Positions 25,096 to 35,200 of a stretch of 64,000 bases of DNA are shown one piece after another. Below the pieces are notes generated by a model. The model saw nothing but the letters and a program-made list of their open reading frames with translations. It was not told the origin of the DNA and did not search any database. The position numbers and the translations under genes were made by a program. Each line of letters begins with the position of its first letter. The first letter of the stretch is position 1. Location: NCBI RefSeq assembly GCF_024211255.1, contig NZ_JAMLDY010000013.1:41084-105083 (forward strand). Reading direction: 5' to 3'. Origin of the DNA: Sphingomonas liriopis (GTDB lineage: Bacteria > Pseudomonadota > Alphaproteobacteria > Sphingomonadales > Sphingomonadaceae).

Positions 25096-26568
25096 ATGAC
25101 CCGGGCCCTCAAACTGCACCCCGACCGGCTGTTCCCCGCCGATCCGACGACACGTGCCATCGCGCGGACGCTCTATGCGGAGGTCGCCGACCTGCCGATC
25201 GTCAGCCCGCACGGCCATACCGATCCGACCTGGTTCGCGGATAACGCCAACTGGACGGACGCAGCGACGCTGCTGCTGTCGCCCGACCATTATCTGTACC
25301 GCATGCTCTACAGCCAGGGCATCGATCTCGACGCGCTGGCGATCCCGCGCCGCGACGGCGTTCCTGCGACCGACCCGCGCGCCGCATGGCGCGTGCTGGC
25401 CGATCATTACCATCTGTTCCGCGGCACGCCGTCACGCATGTGGCTCGACCATGTCTTCGCCGAGGTGTTCGGCATGAGGCAAGCATTCGAACCCGCCACC
25501 GCCGACCTCTATTTCGACGCGATCGGCGAGAAGCTGGCGACCGACGCCTTCCGCCCGCGCGCGCTGTTCGACCGCTTCCGTATCGACTTCCTCGCCACCA
25601 CCGAAGGCGCGCACGACAGCCTCGACGCGCACGCCCGCATCAGGGAAAGCGGCTGGCAAGGCCGCGTCGTCACCACCTATCGCCCCGACGGCGTCATCGA
25701 CGTCGAGCACGAGCAATTCGCCGGCGCGCTCCGCCGCTTCGCCGAGCTGACCGGCGAGGACGTCTATAGCTGGCAAGGCTATCTCGCCGCGCACCGCAAG
25801 CGCCGCGCCGACTTCCGCGCCGCCGGCGCCACCGCGACCGACCACGGCCATCCGACCGCGGCCACCGCCAATCTGTCGACCGCGGAATGCGAGGCGCTGT
25901 TCGCACGGATCACCGGCGACGACTGGACCCCCGCCGACGCCGAACTGTTCCGCGCGCAGATGCTGACCGAGATGGCGGCGATGAGCGTCGAGGACGGGAT
26001 GGTGATGCAGATCCACCCCGGATCGGTGCGCAACCACAATGCGGGACTGTTCGCCAGCCACGGCCGCGACAAGGGCGCCGACATTCCGGGGCGGACCGAT
26101 TACGTCCATGCGCTCAAACCCCTGCTCGACCGGTTCGGCACCTCGACCGATCTGTCGATCATCCTCTTCACATTGGACGAGAGCGTCTATGCGCGCGAAC
26201 TCGCGCCGCTCGCCGGCCATTATCCCTGCCTCAAGCTCGGCCCAAGCTGGTGGTTCCACGATTCGCCGGAGGGCATGCGCCGCTTCCGCGAGATGACGAC
26301 GGAGACTGCGGGCTTCTGCAACACCGTCGGCTTCAACGACGACACCCGCGCCTTCCTCTCGATTCCCGCCCGCCACGACGTCGCGCGACGGATAGACTGC
26401 GGCTTCCTCGCCCGCCTCGTCGCCGAGCACCGGCTGGAGGATTGGGAGGCGGCCGAACTCGCGCAGGAATTGACCAGCGGCCTCGTCCGTCGCGCCTATC
26501 GCATCGACGCCAGCGATGCTAAAGGTGTGGGAAGCTGTTCCACCATTTGCAACGATATCGCCGCTTAG
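25096..26568 (+). CDS. uxaC: Glucuronate/galacturonate isomerase
   Basis: A 490-residue isomerase converting D-glucuronate to D-fructuronate and D-galacturonate to D-tagaturonate. Seen: metal-site PHGHTDP at 38-44, [52 protein letters not shown] and [21 protein letters not shown], all typical of UxaC. Start ATG 25096 follows GGAGAGGAGA. A short tail after the family core ends in [11 protein letters not shown]. It is the first gene of the uxaC-kduI-kduD-kdgK-esterase run, behind the operator at 25045. Confidence 0.96.
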   Translation: MTRALKLHPDRLFPADPTTRAIARTLYAEVADLPIVSPHGHTDPTWFADNANWTDAATLLLSPDHYLYRMLYSQGIDLDALAIPRRDGVPATDPRAAWRVLADHYHLFRGTPSRMWLDHVFAEVFGMRQAFEPATADLYFDAIGEKLATDAFRPRALFDRFRIDFLATTEGAHDSLDAHARIRESGWQGRVVTTYRPDGVIDVEHEQFAGALRRFAELTGEDVYSWQGYLAAHRKRRADFRAAGATATDHGHPTAATANLSTAECEALFARITGDDWTPADAELFRAQMLTEMAAMSVEDGMVMQIHPGSVRNHNAGLFASHGRDKGADIPGRTDYVHALKPLLDRFGTSTDLSIILFTLDESVYARELAPLAGHYPCLKLGPSWWFHDSPEGMRRFREMTTETAGFCNTVGFNDDTRAFLSIPARHDVARRIDCGFLARLVAEHRLEDWEAAELAQELTSGLVRRAYRIDASDAKGVGSCSTICNDIAA

Positions 26569-26576
26569 GAGATTTC

Positions 26577-27416
26577 ATGTTCGACCGCACCTATTACGCC
26601 ACGCATCCCGACATGATGGAATGCGTCAGCAACGACGAACTGCGCGACCGCTACCTGATCCAGGACTTGTTTCGCGCCAATGAATGCGTGCTCAACTATA
26701 CGCACGCCGACCGCTTCGTGATCGGCGGCGTCCACGTCGAGAGCGGTTCGGTCGCGCTGCCCGCGCAGGAAGAGCCCGCGTCGGCCAAGGGCCACCCCTT
26801 CCTCGAGCGCCGCGAACTCGCGATCGTCAACGTCGGCACCGTCGAAGGCACCGTGACGGTCGACGGCGAAACCTTCACGCTCGGCAACAAGGACTGCCTG
26901 TACGTCACGATGGGCGCCAAGGACGTCCAGTTTTCCGGCGACGGCGCGCGCTATTATCTGGCGTCCTGCCCGGCGCACAAGGCGTTTGAAACGCGCAAGC
27001 TCGGCATCGCCGACGCCAATGCATTGGAGCGCGGCAGCCTCGAGGAATCGAACGAGCGCACGATCTTCCAGCTCGTCATCCCCGGCGTCTGCGACAGCGC
27101 GCAGCTGGTCATGGGCCTCACCGTCCTCAAGCCCGGCTCGGTGTGGAACACGATGCCCCCGCACATCCACGAACGCCGCAGCGAAATCTATTTCTACTTC
27201 GAACTCGACGGCCCCAACGACCGCGTCATGCACTTCATGGGCGAAGGCGATGCGATGCGCCATATCGTCGTCGGCAACGAGGAATCGGTGATCTCGCCGC
27301 CCTGGTCGATCCACATGGGGTCGGGGACCAAGGCCTATGCCTTCATCTGGGCGATGGCGGGCGAGAACCAGGACTATACCGACATGAACGTCCTCGACAT
27401 CTGCCAGCTGGCGTAA
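26577..27416 (+). CDS. kduI: 5-dehydro-4-deoxy-D-glucuronate isomerase
   Basis: A 279-residue cupin-fold enzyme isomerising the open-chain product of unsaturated uronates (from polysaccharide lyases) to 2,5-diketo-3-deoxygluconate. The zinc ligands expected for KduI are visible: His196, His198 and Glu203 in [17 protein letters not shown], and His246 in [10 protein letters not shown]. Length is typical. ATG 26577-26579 follows TAGGAGA, eight bases after the uxaC stop. Its presence implies use of lyase-derived oligouronates and not only free uronic acids. Confidence 0.96.
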   Translation: MFDRTYYATHPDMMECVSNDELRDRYLIQDLFRANECVLNYTHADRFVIGGVHVESGSVALPAQEEPASAKGHPFLERRELAIVNVGTVEGTVTVDGETFTLGNKDCLYVTMGAKDVQFSGDGARYYLASCPAHKAFETRKLGIADANALERGSLEESNERTIFQLVIPGVCDSAQLVMGLTVLKPGSVWNTMPPHIHERRSEIYFYFELDGPNDRVMHFMGEGDAMRHIVVGNEESVISPPWSIHMGSGTKAYAFIWAMAGENQDYTDMNVLDICQLA

Positions 27417-27427
27417 CCTTTCTGAAC

Positions 27428-27555
27428 TCCCCTCCCTTTCGAGGGAGGGGCTGGGGGGTGGGTGGCGTGCTCGCGCTACGGCTGAGCGAGCGATCAGGGT
27501 CACCGTACCGCCCGGACAACGCCCACCCCCAACCCCTCCCTTTCAGGGAGGGGAG
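27428..27555. repeat. Inverted repeat (CCCCTCCCTTTC...GAGGGAGGGG family), copy 1
   Basis: Left part CCCCTCCCTTTCGAGGGAGG plus GGCTGGGGGGTGGG; right part CGCCCACCCCCAACCCCTCC plus CTTTCAGGGAGGGG. Each end is a hairpin, and the ends also pair with each other. The right edge runs into GGAGGAGAAAAAG, the ribosome site of kduD. A related copy is at 30975-31076. Confidence 0.8.
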
Positions 27556-27564
27556 GAGAAAAAG

Positions 27565-28317
27565 ATGAACCCCTTCGACCTCTCAGGCAAAGTCGCCGTC
27601 GTCACCGGCGCCAACACCGGCATCGGGCAGGCGATCGCCGTCGCGCTCGCCGATGCCGGTGCCGACGTCGCCTGCGTCGGTCGCACCCCCGCTGAGGACA
27701 CCGTTGCGCAGATCCGCGCATGCGGCCGCCGCGCCGAGATCGTCTCCGCCGATTTGTCCTCGATCGAGCCGGTGGGCCGCGTCGTCGACGAGACGGTGGC
27801 GAAGCTCGGACGCCTCGACATCCTCGTCAACAATGCCGGGATCATCCGCCGCGCCGATGCGGTCGATTTCACCGAAGCAGATTGGGATGCGGTCGTCGAT
27901 ACCAACCTCAAATCGGTGTTCTTCCTCTGCCAGGCGGCGGGGCGGCACATGATCGCTAATGGCGGCGGCAAGATCATCAACATCGCCTCGATGCTGACCT
28001 TCCAGGGCGGCATCCGCGTGCCGAGCTATACCGCGTCGAAGAGCGGGATCGGCGGCCTGACCAAGCTGCTCGCCAACGAATGGGCGGGCAAGGGCATCAA
28101 CGTCAACGCGATCGCGCCGGGCTATATCGCCACCAACAACACCGCGGCGCTGCAGGCCGACGAGGCGCGCAACAAGGCGATCCTCGATCGCATTCCGGCG
28201 GCGGCATGGGGCAGCCCGGAAGACCTCGGCGGCGCGGCCGTGTTCCTCGCCAGCCGGGCGGCGGATTACGTGCAGGGGCATATCCTGGCAGTCGACGGCG
28301 GCTGGCTGGCGCGGTGA
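27565..28317 (+). CDS. kduD: 2-dehydro-3-deoxy-D-gluconate 5-dehydrogenase (KduD-type SDR)
   Basis: A 250-residue short-chain dehydrogenase reducing 2,5-diketo-3-deoxygluconate to 2-keto-3-deoxygluconate. Seen: NAD site TGANTGIG at 14-21, NNAG at 89-92, catalytic Ser142, Tyr155 and Lys159 (VPSYTASKSG), and a C-terminus IPAAAWGSPEDLGGAAVFLASRAADYVQG, typical of KduD. The ribosome site GGAGGAG lies at the edge of the upstream inverted repeat. It is part of the same run as kduI and kdgK. Confidence 0.94.
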   Translation: MNPFDLSGKVAVVTGANTGIGQAIAVALADAGADVACVGRTPAEDTVAQIRACGRRAEIVSADLSSIEPVGRVVDETVAKLGRLDILVNNAGIIRRADAVDFTEADWDAVVDTNLKSVFFLCQAAGRHMIANGGGKIINIASMLTFQGGIRVPSYTASKSGIGGLTKLLANEWAGKGINVNAIAPGYIATNNTAALQADEARNKAILDRIPAAAWGSPEDLGGAAVFLASRAADYVQGHILAVDGGWLAR

Positions 28318-28332
28318 TACGATAAGGGCATC

Positions 28333-28420
28333 GCCCTCACCCTTCCGGCGCTTCGCGCCTCCCTCCCTCTCCCATTGGGAGAGGGAAGAGCCGGCGTAGC
28401 CGGCGAAGGGTGAGGGTGAG
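28333..28420. repeat. Inverted repeat (CCCTCACCCTTCCG family), copy 2
   Basis: Arms GCCCTCACCCTTCCGGC and GCCGGCGAAGGGTGAGGGTG enclose the CCCTCTCCCATTGGGAGAGG hairpin. It fills the kduD-kdgK gap, so it may act as a processing or attenuation site inside the operon. Confidence 0.8.
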
Positions 28421-28448
28421 GTGAGTGCGGAACGATTGGGAGAGAGAC

Positions 28449-29459
28449 ATGGCCAGGTTCCTCGCATTCGGCGAGATCATGCTGCGACTGTCGCCGCCGG
28501 GGCGCGAGCTGCTGCTGCAGACGCCGAAGTTCGATGTCTGGGTCGCGGGCGCCGAGGCGAACGTCGTCACCGCGCTCGCCAAGCTCGGCCATGACGTCGG
28601 CTTCGCCAGCATGGTGCCCGACAACGACCTCGGCCGCTCCGCCGTCTCGACCCTGCGCGGCCACGGCGTCGATACGCGTGGCATCCAGCTCGGCGGCGAT
28701 CGCATGGGCCTTTACTTCGTCACCTCGGGCGCGGGCATGCGCGCGACCGAGGTGATCTACGACCGCGCCGGATCGAGCTTCGCCGCGGCGCCGGTCGAGG
28801 CGTGGGATTGGGATGCGCTGTTCGACGGCGTCGACTGGTTCCACCTGTCGGGGATCACCCCCGCGCTCGGCCCGGTGCCGGCGCAGAGCGCGATTGCCGC
28901 GGTGCAGGCGGCGGCGGCACGCGGCATCCCGATCTCGTTCGACGGCAATTACCGCGCAAAATTGTGGGAGCGATGGGACAGCGATCCGCGCGCGCTGCTG
29001 ACGCAGCTGGTCGAGCACGCCGAGCTGTTGTTCGGCAACCATCGCGACATTGCGCTGCTGCTCGACCGCGATTTCGCCGGCCACGACGGCGAGGACCGCC
29101 GCCGCGACGCCGCCGAAGCGGCCTTCGCCGCCTTCCCCAAGCTCCGGACGATCGCCTCGACCGCACGCCATGTCGAAAACGTCGACCTGCACCGCGTCTC
29201 GGCGCGGATCGACACGCGCGACGGCCATGCGCAGACCGAGGAGGTGGTGCTCGCCGGCATCGTCGACCGGATCGGCGGCGGCGACGCCTTCGCCAGCGGC
29301 GTGCTCCATGGCTTGCGCAGCGGCGGCGACATCGCGGCGGCGGCGGCGACCGGCCTCGCGCTGACCGCGCTTAAACACTCGCTGCCCGGCGATGCTGCGC
29401 TGTTCCGGCAGGCGGATATCGACGCCTATCTCGCCGGCGGACTCGATGTCCGGCGCTGA
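28449..29459 (+). CDS. kdgK: 2-keto-3-deoxygluconate kinase (PfkB family)
   Basis: A 336-residue sugar kinase phosphorylating KDG to KDPG, the entry to the lower Entner-Doudoroff path. Seen: N-terminal FGEIMLRLSPPGRELLLQT with GAEANVVTALAKLG, SFDGNYRAKLW near 163-173, and the PfkB signature DRIGGGDAFASGVLHGL with catalytic Asp279. Start ATG 28449 follows GGGAGAGAG; an in-frame ATG eight codons earlier is less likely. Its end overlaps the esterase gene by 14 bases. The KDPG aldolase is not in the window. Confidence 0.95.
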   Translation: MARFLAFGEIMLRLSPPGRELLLQTPKFDVWVAGAEANVVTALAKLGHDVGFASMVPDNDLGRSAVSTLRGHGVDTRGIQLGGDRMGLYFVTSGAGMRATEVIYDRAGSSFAAAPVEAWDWDALFDGVDWFHLSGITPALGPVPAQSAIAAVQAAAARGIPISFDGNYRAKLWERWDSDPRALLTQLVEHAELLFGNHRDIALLLDRDFAGHDGEDRRRDAAEAAFAAFPKLRTIASTARHVENVDLHRVSARIDTRDGHAQTEEVVLAGIVDRIGGGDAFASGVLHGLRSGGDIAAAAATGLALTALKHSLPGDAALFRQADIDAYLAGGLDVRR

Positions 29460-30972
29460 CCGGCTGACCCGGCGCACCGCGCTCGCCGCGGGCGCGGCGA
29501 CGCTGTTGACCGCGGGCCTGCGCGCGCAAGGGCCGGCACGGGTGCGCGCACCGGCAGGCGATTTCGTCGGTACGCTCGACGACGGTGTCCACGCCTTCCG
29601 TGGCATCCGTTATGCCCGTGCCGAACGGTTCCGCGCCCCGGTGCCGGTCGCGCAGCCGGGGCAGACGGTGCGCGCGCAGGCATTCGGCGCGGTCTGCCCG
29701 CAAAAGGCCGATTACGGGCCGCAGGACGAGGATTGCCTGTTCCTCAACGTCTGGACCGCCGCGCCGCGGGCGGGCGCGAACAAGCCGGTCATGCTCTACA
29801 TCCACGGCGGGGCCTATGCGAACGGCAGCGTCACCGATCCGCTGAACGACGGACAGGCGCTCGCCGCGCGGGGCGACGTGGTGGTGGTGACGGTCAACCA
29901 TCGGCTCAACGCCTTCGGCTACCTCTATCTCGCGCGGCTCGACCCGCGCTTTCCCGACAGCGGCAATGCCGGGCAGCTCGACCTGATCTGCGCGCTGCAA
30001 TGGGTGCGCGCGAATATCGCCAGCTTCGGCGGCGATCCCGGCCGCGTCATGGTCTTCGGCCAGTCCGGCGGTGGCGCCAAGATCGCGACGATGATGGGCA
30101 TGCCCGCGGCCAAGGGGCTGTTCCACCGCGCCGCGACGATGAGCGGGCAGCAGGTGACCGCCTCCGGCCCGCTCAACGCGACCGCGCGGGCGAAGGCGTT
30201 CCTCGCGCGGCTCGGCAGCGGCGACGTCGCGACATTGCCCACGGGAAAGCTGGTCGCGGCGCTCGACGCGGTCGATCCGATCCTCGGCGGCGGCGTCTAT
30301 TTCGGGCCGGTGCTCGACATGCGCTGGCTGACGCGCCACCCGTTCTGGCCCGACGCCAACCCGCAGGGGCTGACCGTCCCGATGATGCTCGGCAACGTCC
30401 ATGACGAAACGCGCGCGTTCATCCCGCCCGATTCGCCCAAGCTGCGCGGGCTGAGCTGGGACAATGTCGCGGAGCGGATGGCGCCCGATCTGAAGGTCGA
30501 CATCCTGCCCGAATGGGTCGTCGCGCAATATCGCGCGCAATTCCCCGACTGGAGCCCGCTCGACGTCTTCTACGGCGCGACCACCGCAGGGCGCAGCTGG
30601 CGCGGACAGGTGATCGAGGCGGAGGCGCGGGCGAACGCCGGCGCGCCCGGCTTCGTCTATCAGGTCGATTTCGCCTCGCGCGTCGATCCGCGGCGCGGCG
30701 CCTTCCACACGATGGACATCCCGCTGGTGTTCGGGACGCTCGGCGCCAGGGGATCGGAAACGGGCACCGGTGCCGATGCGCGTGCCGCGAGCCGGGCGAT
30801 GCAGGACCGGTTCGTCGCCTTCGCCACCACCGGCGATCCCGGCTGGCCGGCCTATACGCTGGATCGACGCGCGACGATGATCTTCGACGTGAACAGTCGG
30901 GTAGAAAACGATCCGCGCCGCTGGCAACGCGAACTGTTCGCGCGCGTGCCGTATATCCAGCCGGGGACCTGA
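29446..30972 (+). CDS. Type-B carboxylesterase/lipase, exported
   Basis: A 508-residue alpha/beta hydrolase with a probable Tat signal (LTRRTALAAGAATLLTAG, residues 7-24). Carboxylesterase-B signatures: EDCLFLNVW at 95-103, oxyanion hole HGGAY at 120-124, and the nucleophile elbow GQSGGG with Ser207. Its start overlaps the kdgK coding end, so it belongs to the uronate operon. A role in removing ester groups (acetyl, methyl or feruloyl) from uronic-acid oligomers in the periplasm is a reasonable inference. Confidence 0.9.
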   Translation: MSGADRLTRRTALAAGAATLLTAGLRAQGPARVRAPAGDFVGTLDDGVHAFRGIRYARAERFRAPVPVAQPGQTVRAQAFGAVCPQKADYGPQDEDCLFLNVWTAAPRAGANKPVMLYIHGGAYANGSVTDPLNDGQALAARGDVVVVTVNHRLNAFGYLYLARLDPRFPDSGNAGQLDLICALQWVRANIASFGGDPGRVMVFGQSGGGAKIATMMGMPAAKGLFHRAATMSGQQVTASGPLNATARAKAFLARLGSGDVATLPTGKLVAALDAVDPILGGGVYFGPVLDMRWLTRHPFWPDANPQGLTVPMMLGNVHDETRAFIPPDSPKLRGLSWDNVAERMAPDLKVDILPEWVVAQYRAQFPDWSPLDVFYGATTAGRSWRGQVIEAEARANAGAPGFVYQVDFASRVDPRRGAFHTMDIPLVFGTLGARGSETGTGADARAASRAMQDRFVAFATTGDPGWPAYTLDRRATMIFDVNSRVENDPRRWQRELFARVPYIQPGT

Positions 30973-30974
30973 AA

Positions 30975-31076
30975 GCCCCTCCTCTTCGGAAGGAGGGGTT
31001 GGGGTGGAGGAGTCTCAGGCGCTGGTCTCGGTGAGACGCTGCCCCACCCCAACCCCTCCCCTGAAGGGGAGGGGCT
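30975..31076. repeat. Inverted repeat (CCCCTCC...GGAGGGG family), copy 2
   Basis: GCCCCTCCTCTTCGGAAGGA plus GGGGTTGGGGTGGAG on the left, CCCCACCCCAACCCCTCCCC plus TGAAGGGGAGGGGCT on the right. It fills the gap between the convergent esterase and rarD genes and probably serves as a bidirectional terminator. Confidence 0.8.
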
Positions 31077-31961
31077 TCAAGCAGTAACCCGCCGCGCCGC
31101 CGTGAGGCTGCTCCACGCATAGAGCGCACACCCGGCCCAGATCAGCCCGAACGTCGCCAGCTGTGCGGCCCGGATCGGCTCGCGATACAGCAGCACCGCC
31201 TCGAGGAACTGCAATGTCGGCGCGATGAACTGGAGCAGCCCCATCGTCGTGTAGCGCAGCCGCCGTGCGCCGGCGGCGAACATCAGCAGCGGCGCGGCGG
31301 TGACCGGGCCGGCGAGGATCAGCAGCCAGTCGATCCGGCCGCCATGGCCGAATGCCGCCGTGCCGTCACCCGCCGCCAGCAGCAGCACGGCGAGCGCCAG
31401 CGGCGTGAGAATCGCCGTCTCCACCGTCAGCCCGCCGAGCGCGTCGATCGCCGCGACCTTGCGGATGAGGCCGTAGAAGCCGAAGCTGAGCGCCAGCGCG
31501 AGCGAGATCCAGATCGTGCCGCCGCCGCTGGCGGCAAGGATCGCCACGCCCACGCCGGCCAGCGCGATCGCCGCCGCCTGCATCCGGTCCAGTCGTTCGC
31601 CGAGCAGCAGCGTGCCGAGCGCGACGTTGACCAGCGGATTGATGAAATAGCCGAGGCTCGCCTCGACCAGATGCGCGTGGCCGACCGACCAGATGTACAC
31701 GAACCAGTTGACCGCGATCAGCGCGGCGCTGCCGGCCAGCATCAGCAGCGTCCGCCCCCGCGCGGCGGCGAGCAACGGGCGCAGCCGCCGGCCGGCGAGC
31801 ACGATGGCGCCGAGCAGCAGCAGCGACCACAGTACGCGATGCGACAGCACCTGCGCCGTCGGCACCGCGTTCAGCAGGTGCAGGTACAGCGGCAGCAACC
31901 CCCACAGCGTGTAGGCGCCGATACCGTAGAATAATCCGGTGCGGGTCTGCGTATCGGTCAT
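31077..31961 (-). CDS. rarD: RarD-type EamA/DMT transporter
   Basis: A 294-residue inner-membrane protein with about ten hydrophobic segments and the RarD pattern: FYGIGAYTLWGLLPLYLHLL, LSHRVLWSLLLL, NWFVYIWSVGHAHLVEASLGYFINPLVNV, GFYGLIRKVA and the C-terminal YTTMGLLQFIAPTLQFLEAVLLYREP. The family is named for chloramphenicol sensitivity in Pseudomonas, but its natural substrate is unclear. It is convergent with the esterase gene and divergent from the TonB receptor gene, and not obviously part of the uronate system. Confidence 0.9.
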   Translation of the reverse strand: MTDTQTRTGLFYGIGAYTLWGLLPLYLHLLNAVPTAQVLSHRVLWSLLLLGAIVLAGRRLRPLLAAARGRTLLMLAGSAALIAVNWFVYIWSVGHAHLVEASLGYFINPLVNVALGTLLLGERLDRMQAAAIALAGVGVAILAASGGGTIWISLALALSFGFYGLIRKVAAIDALGGLTVETAILTPLALAVLLLAAGDGTAAFGHGGRIDWLLILAGPVTAAPLLMFAAGARRLRYTTMGLLQFIAPTLQFLEAVLLYREPIRAAQLATFGLIWAGCALYAWSSLTAARRVTA

Positions 31962-32272
31962 GGCGGCGCTGTGGCGGGTGATGCGCGATGGTGCAACGCC
32001 GCTCTCCTTCGCGCATCACCCCGATCGTGTTTCACCGCTCGCCGGCGCCAGCATGTTGACATCGCCGGTTTGCCGCAGCATGCTTGTGACACCGGTTACC
32101 GTCGCGAAGGACGGGGCCGGGGACGCGACCATCAACGGATGGCCGTCACGGGGAGGATGACGAGGCTGGCACGCCGTCGCGGCGTCGCTCTCCCCATCAC
32201 AGGTCGACGATGCCGGGGTGACCGGTGTCACCGCAGGACGATGGCCGACAGGCCGATTGGGGAGTGATTGTG
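31962..32272. promoter_or_regulatory. Divergent control region of rarD and the TonB receptor, with two TGACACCGGT sites
   Basis: This 311-base non-coding stretch holds TGACACCGGTTACC at 32087-32100 and, in reverse, GGTGACCGGTGTCACC at 32217-32232, a near-perfect palindrome. A TTGACA at 32056-32061 with CATGCT 17 bases later could be a promoter, weak in its -10, ending next to the first site. The receptor's ribosome site GGGGAG is at about 32260. No small ORF is convincing. Paired sites about 130 bases apart would suit looping repression by a LacI tetramer. Confidence 0.6.
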
Positions 32273-35200
32273 ATGACCGGACGTTCGACCCTTGCACCCG
32301 CCCGTTCGGCGCCGGCGCGCCTGAGCCGGATGGCCGGCGTCTCGACCGCGGCGCTGGCGCTGGGCCTGCTGCTGCCCGCCGCGGCGTTCGCACAGGCCGC
32401 GACGATCCCCGCGACACCGAACCAGCCCGGCAGCCCGCCGCACGTCGATCCCGCGCCGGCGCAGACCGCGGTGGTGCCCGCCGGTGGCGAGGCCGACGCC
32501 GGCGCCGACGTGCAGCCGCAGGCGACCGCGCCCGATGGCACCGACAGCGGCGCCGACATCGTCGTCACCGGCTTCCGCCGCAGCCTCGACGCCGCGCTCA
32601 ACGTGAAGCGCGAATCGGTGTCGTCGGTCGATGCGATCGTCGCGGAAGACATCGCCAAGTTCCCCGACCAGAACCTCGCCGAATCGCTGCAGCGCATTCC
32701 GGGCATCTCGATCCAGCGCGACGCCGGCGAGGGCCGCGCGATCACCGTCCGCGGATTGGGCGCGCAATTCACCCGCGTCCGCGTCAACGGGCTGGAGACG
32801 GTCGCGACCTCGACCGATGGCGCCTCGTCGAACCGCGACCGCGCGTTCGACTTCAACGTCTTCGCCTCCGAACTCTTCAACTCGATCGTCGTCCACAAAA
32901 CCGCGGAGGCGAGCCTCGACGAAGGCTCGCTCGGTGCGGTCGTCGATCTCAACACCGGCAATCCGCTGGGCGGCAAGTCGGGCTTCACCGGCGTGCTGTC
33001 GGCGCAGGCGAGCTACAACGACCTCAGCAAGAACACGCGGCCGCGGATCGCCGGGCTGCTGTCGTACAAGTCGCCCGACGGCACGTTCGGCGTCGCGGTG
33101 TCGGCGGCGTATCAGAAGACCGACAATCTCGAACTCGGCAACAACACGGTGCGCTGGGCGCAGGCGCGGTTCGATTCGGTCAACGGCACGCCGTGCTTCT
33201 ACAACAGCAACACGGGCACGACCCCGGTCGCCAACGCCGGCGGCTTCTATCGCCCGAGCACGGCATGCGACACCGCGGCGCTCGCCTTCCACCCGCGCAT
33301 CCCGCGCTACGGCGAGGTGTTCCACGGCCGCGAGCGCCTGGGCATCACCGGCAGCGTGCAATGGGCGCCGTCCGACGCCACGAAGGTGTCGATCGACGGC
33401 CTCTATTCGCGCTTCACCGAGAAGCGCGAGGAGAAATGGGCGGAGGTGCTGCTGCGCTCCAACGAACGCTCGATCGACCTCGTCAACCCGACCTACGACG
33501 CCAACAAGAACCTCGTCTCGGGCACGCTCAACGACGCCTGGGTCCGCACCGAACATTATCTGCGCCAGTCGAAGACCGAATTCTACCAATTGGGCGGCAG
33601 CTGGGATCAGGATGTGACGGACAAGTTCCGCTTCACGGTATTGGGCGGTTTCTCCAAATCGACCGCCGATATTCCGGTCGAGACGACGGTCGTCTTCGAC
33701 GATCGCGATGCGCAGGGTTATAAGTTCGACTATACGAACAGCCGTACGCCGCTGCTGAGCTTCGGCACCAGCGTGACCGATCCCGCCAATTTCCAGCTGG
33801 CGGAAATCCGCGACCGGCCGTCGACCGTCACCAACAAGTTCCGCACCGCGCAGCTGCGCACCGAATGGGACGTCGCCGATGGCTACACGCTGAAGCTGGG
33901 CGGCATGTACCGCCGCTTCGATTTCGACAGCGTGTCGTTCCAGCGCGATACCGCGGTGTGCGGCAACGGCGGCACCGACCTGGTGCTCGGCATCATCACC
34001 TGTTCGCCGACCAGCGCGTTCGGCGCGAACGCCATCTATGGCTATCAGGTGACGCCGGCGTTGAGCCAGCTGTTCACGCTCGGCAACGCGGGCCAGCCAT
34101 CGGGGACGACCAACCAGTGGCTGGTCCCCAACCTCGACGCAGCGACCGCCTATACCAAGCTGTACAGCCGTACGCCGACGCTGGTCGTCGGCGACAACCG
34201 CAGCGTCAGCGAAGAGGTGACCGGCGGCTATTTCCAGGTCGATGCCAAGGGCGATCTCGCCGGCCTGCGCTACGCGCTCAACGCCGGCGTGCGCTACGCG
34301 CATACCGCGCAAGGGTCGACCGGGATCAACTCGGGCGCGGTCGTGTCCGTCAAGCGCGACTATGACGACTGGCTGCCCGCGGTGAACATCGCGTTGTTCC
34401 CGACCGAGAAGGTGATCCTGCGCGCGTCGGCGGCGAAGGTGATGACGCGGCCGACGCTCGGCAATCTGACGCCGGGTGGGTCCGCGGACGGCTTCAACTA
34501 TCGCGTGTCGTTCGGCAATCCGCAGCTCGATCCGTTCCGCGCCTCGGCGTACGACCTGGCGGCGGAATGGTATTTCGCGCCCCAGTCGATCCTGTCGGTC
34601 GCCTTGTTCAAGAAGAACGTCGAGAGCTTCCCCGTGTCGCAGTCGATCACCAACGCGACCTTCACCTCGACCGGGCTGCCGGTGTCGGTGCTGTCGGCGT
34701 CGTCGCCCGCCGCGCTCAATCCGGCGCAGCTCAGCCAGCCGATCTGGACGATCACCACGACGGTGAACGGCACCGGCGCCTCGCTGAAGGGGGCGGAGAT
34801 CGCGCTGCAGGCGACGTTCAAGTTCCTGCCCGGCTTCCTCAAGAACTTCGGCGTGCTCGCCAACGCGACCTTCGTCGATTCGAGTGCCAGTTATACCGTG
34901 CAGGGTCCGGCGACCTCGGCCTGCGTCGCCGGGGCGACCGCAGCGGCGGCCTGTTCGTTCGGGCCGCTGGTCAATGCGACGCGCAACGCGACGCTGTTCG
35001 GCCTGTCCAAGCGCCAGTATAACGGGACGCTCTATTACGAGGATCAGAAGTTCTCGGCACGCGGGTCGATCAGCTATCGCGGGCCGTATATCGATGCCAA
35101 CAGCGGCACCGGCAACGTGTTCGAAGGCTATAATTCGACGATCAACGTCGATGCCTCGCTGCGCTACAAGCTGACGCCGAATATCGAGGTGTCGCTGGAG

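Noticed and set aside
23709..25160. Possible 484-residue N-terminal extension of the altronate dehydratase
   Set aside because: It is antisense to the LacI gene and repeat; uxaA begins normally at 23708 with a ribosome site.
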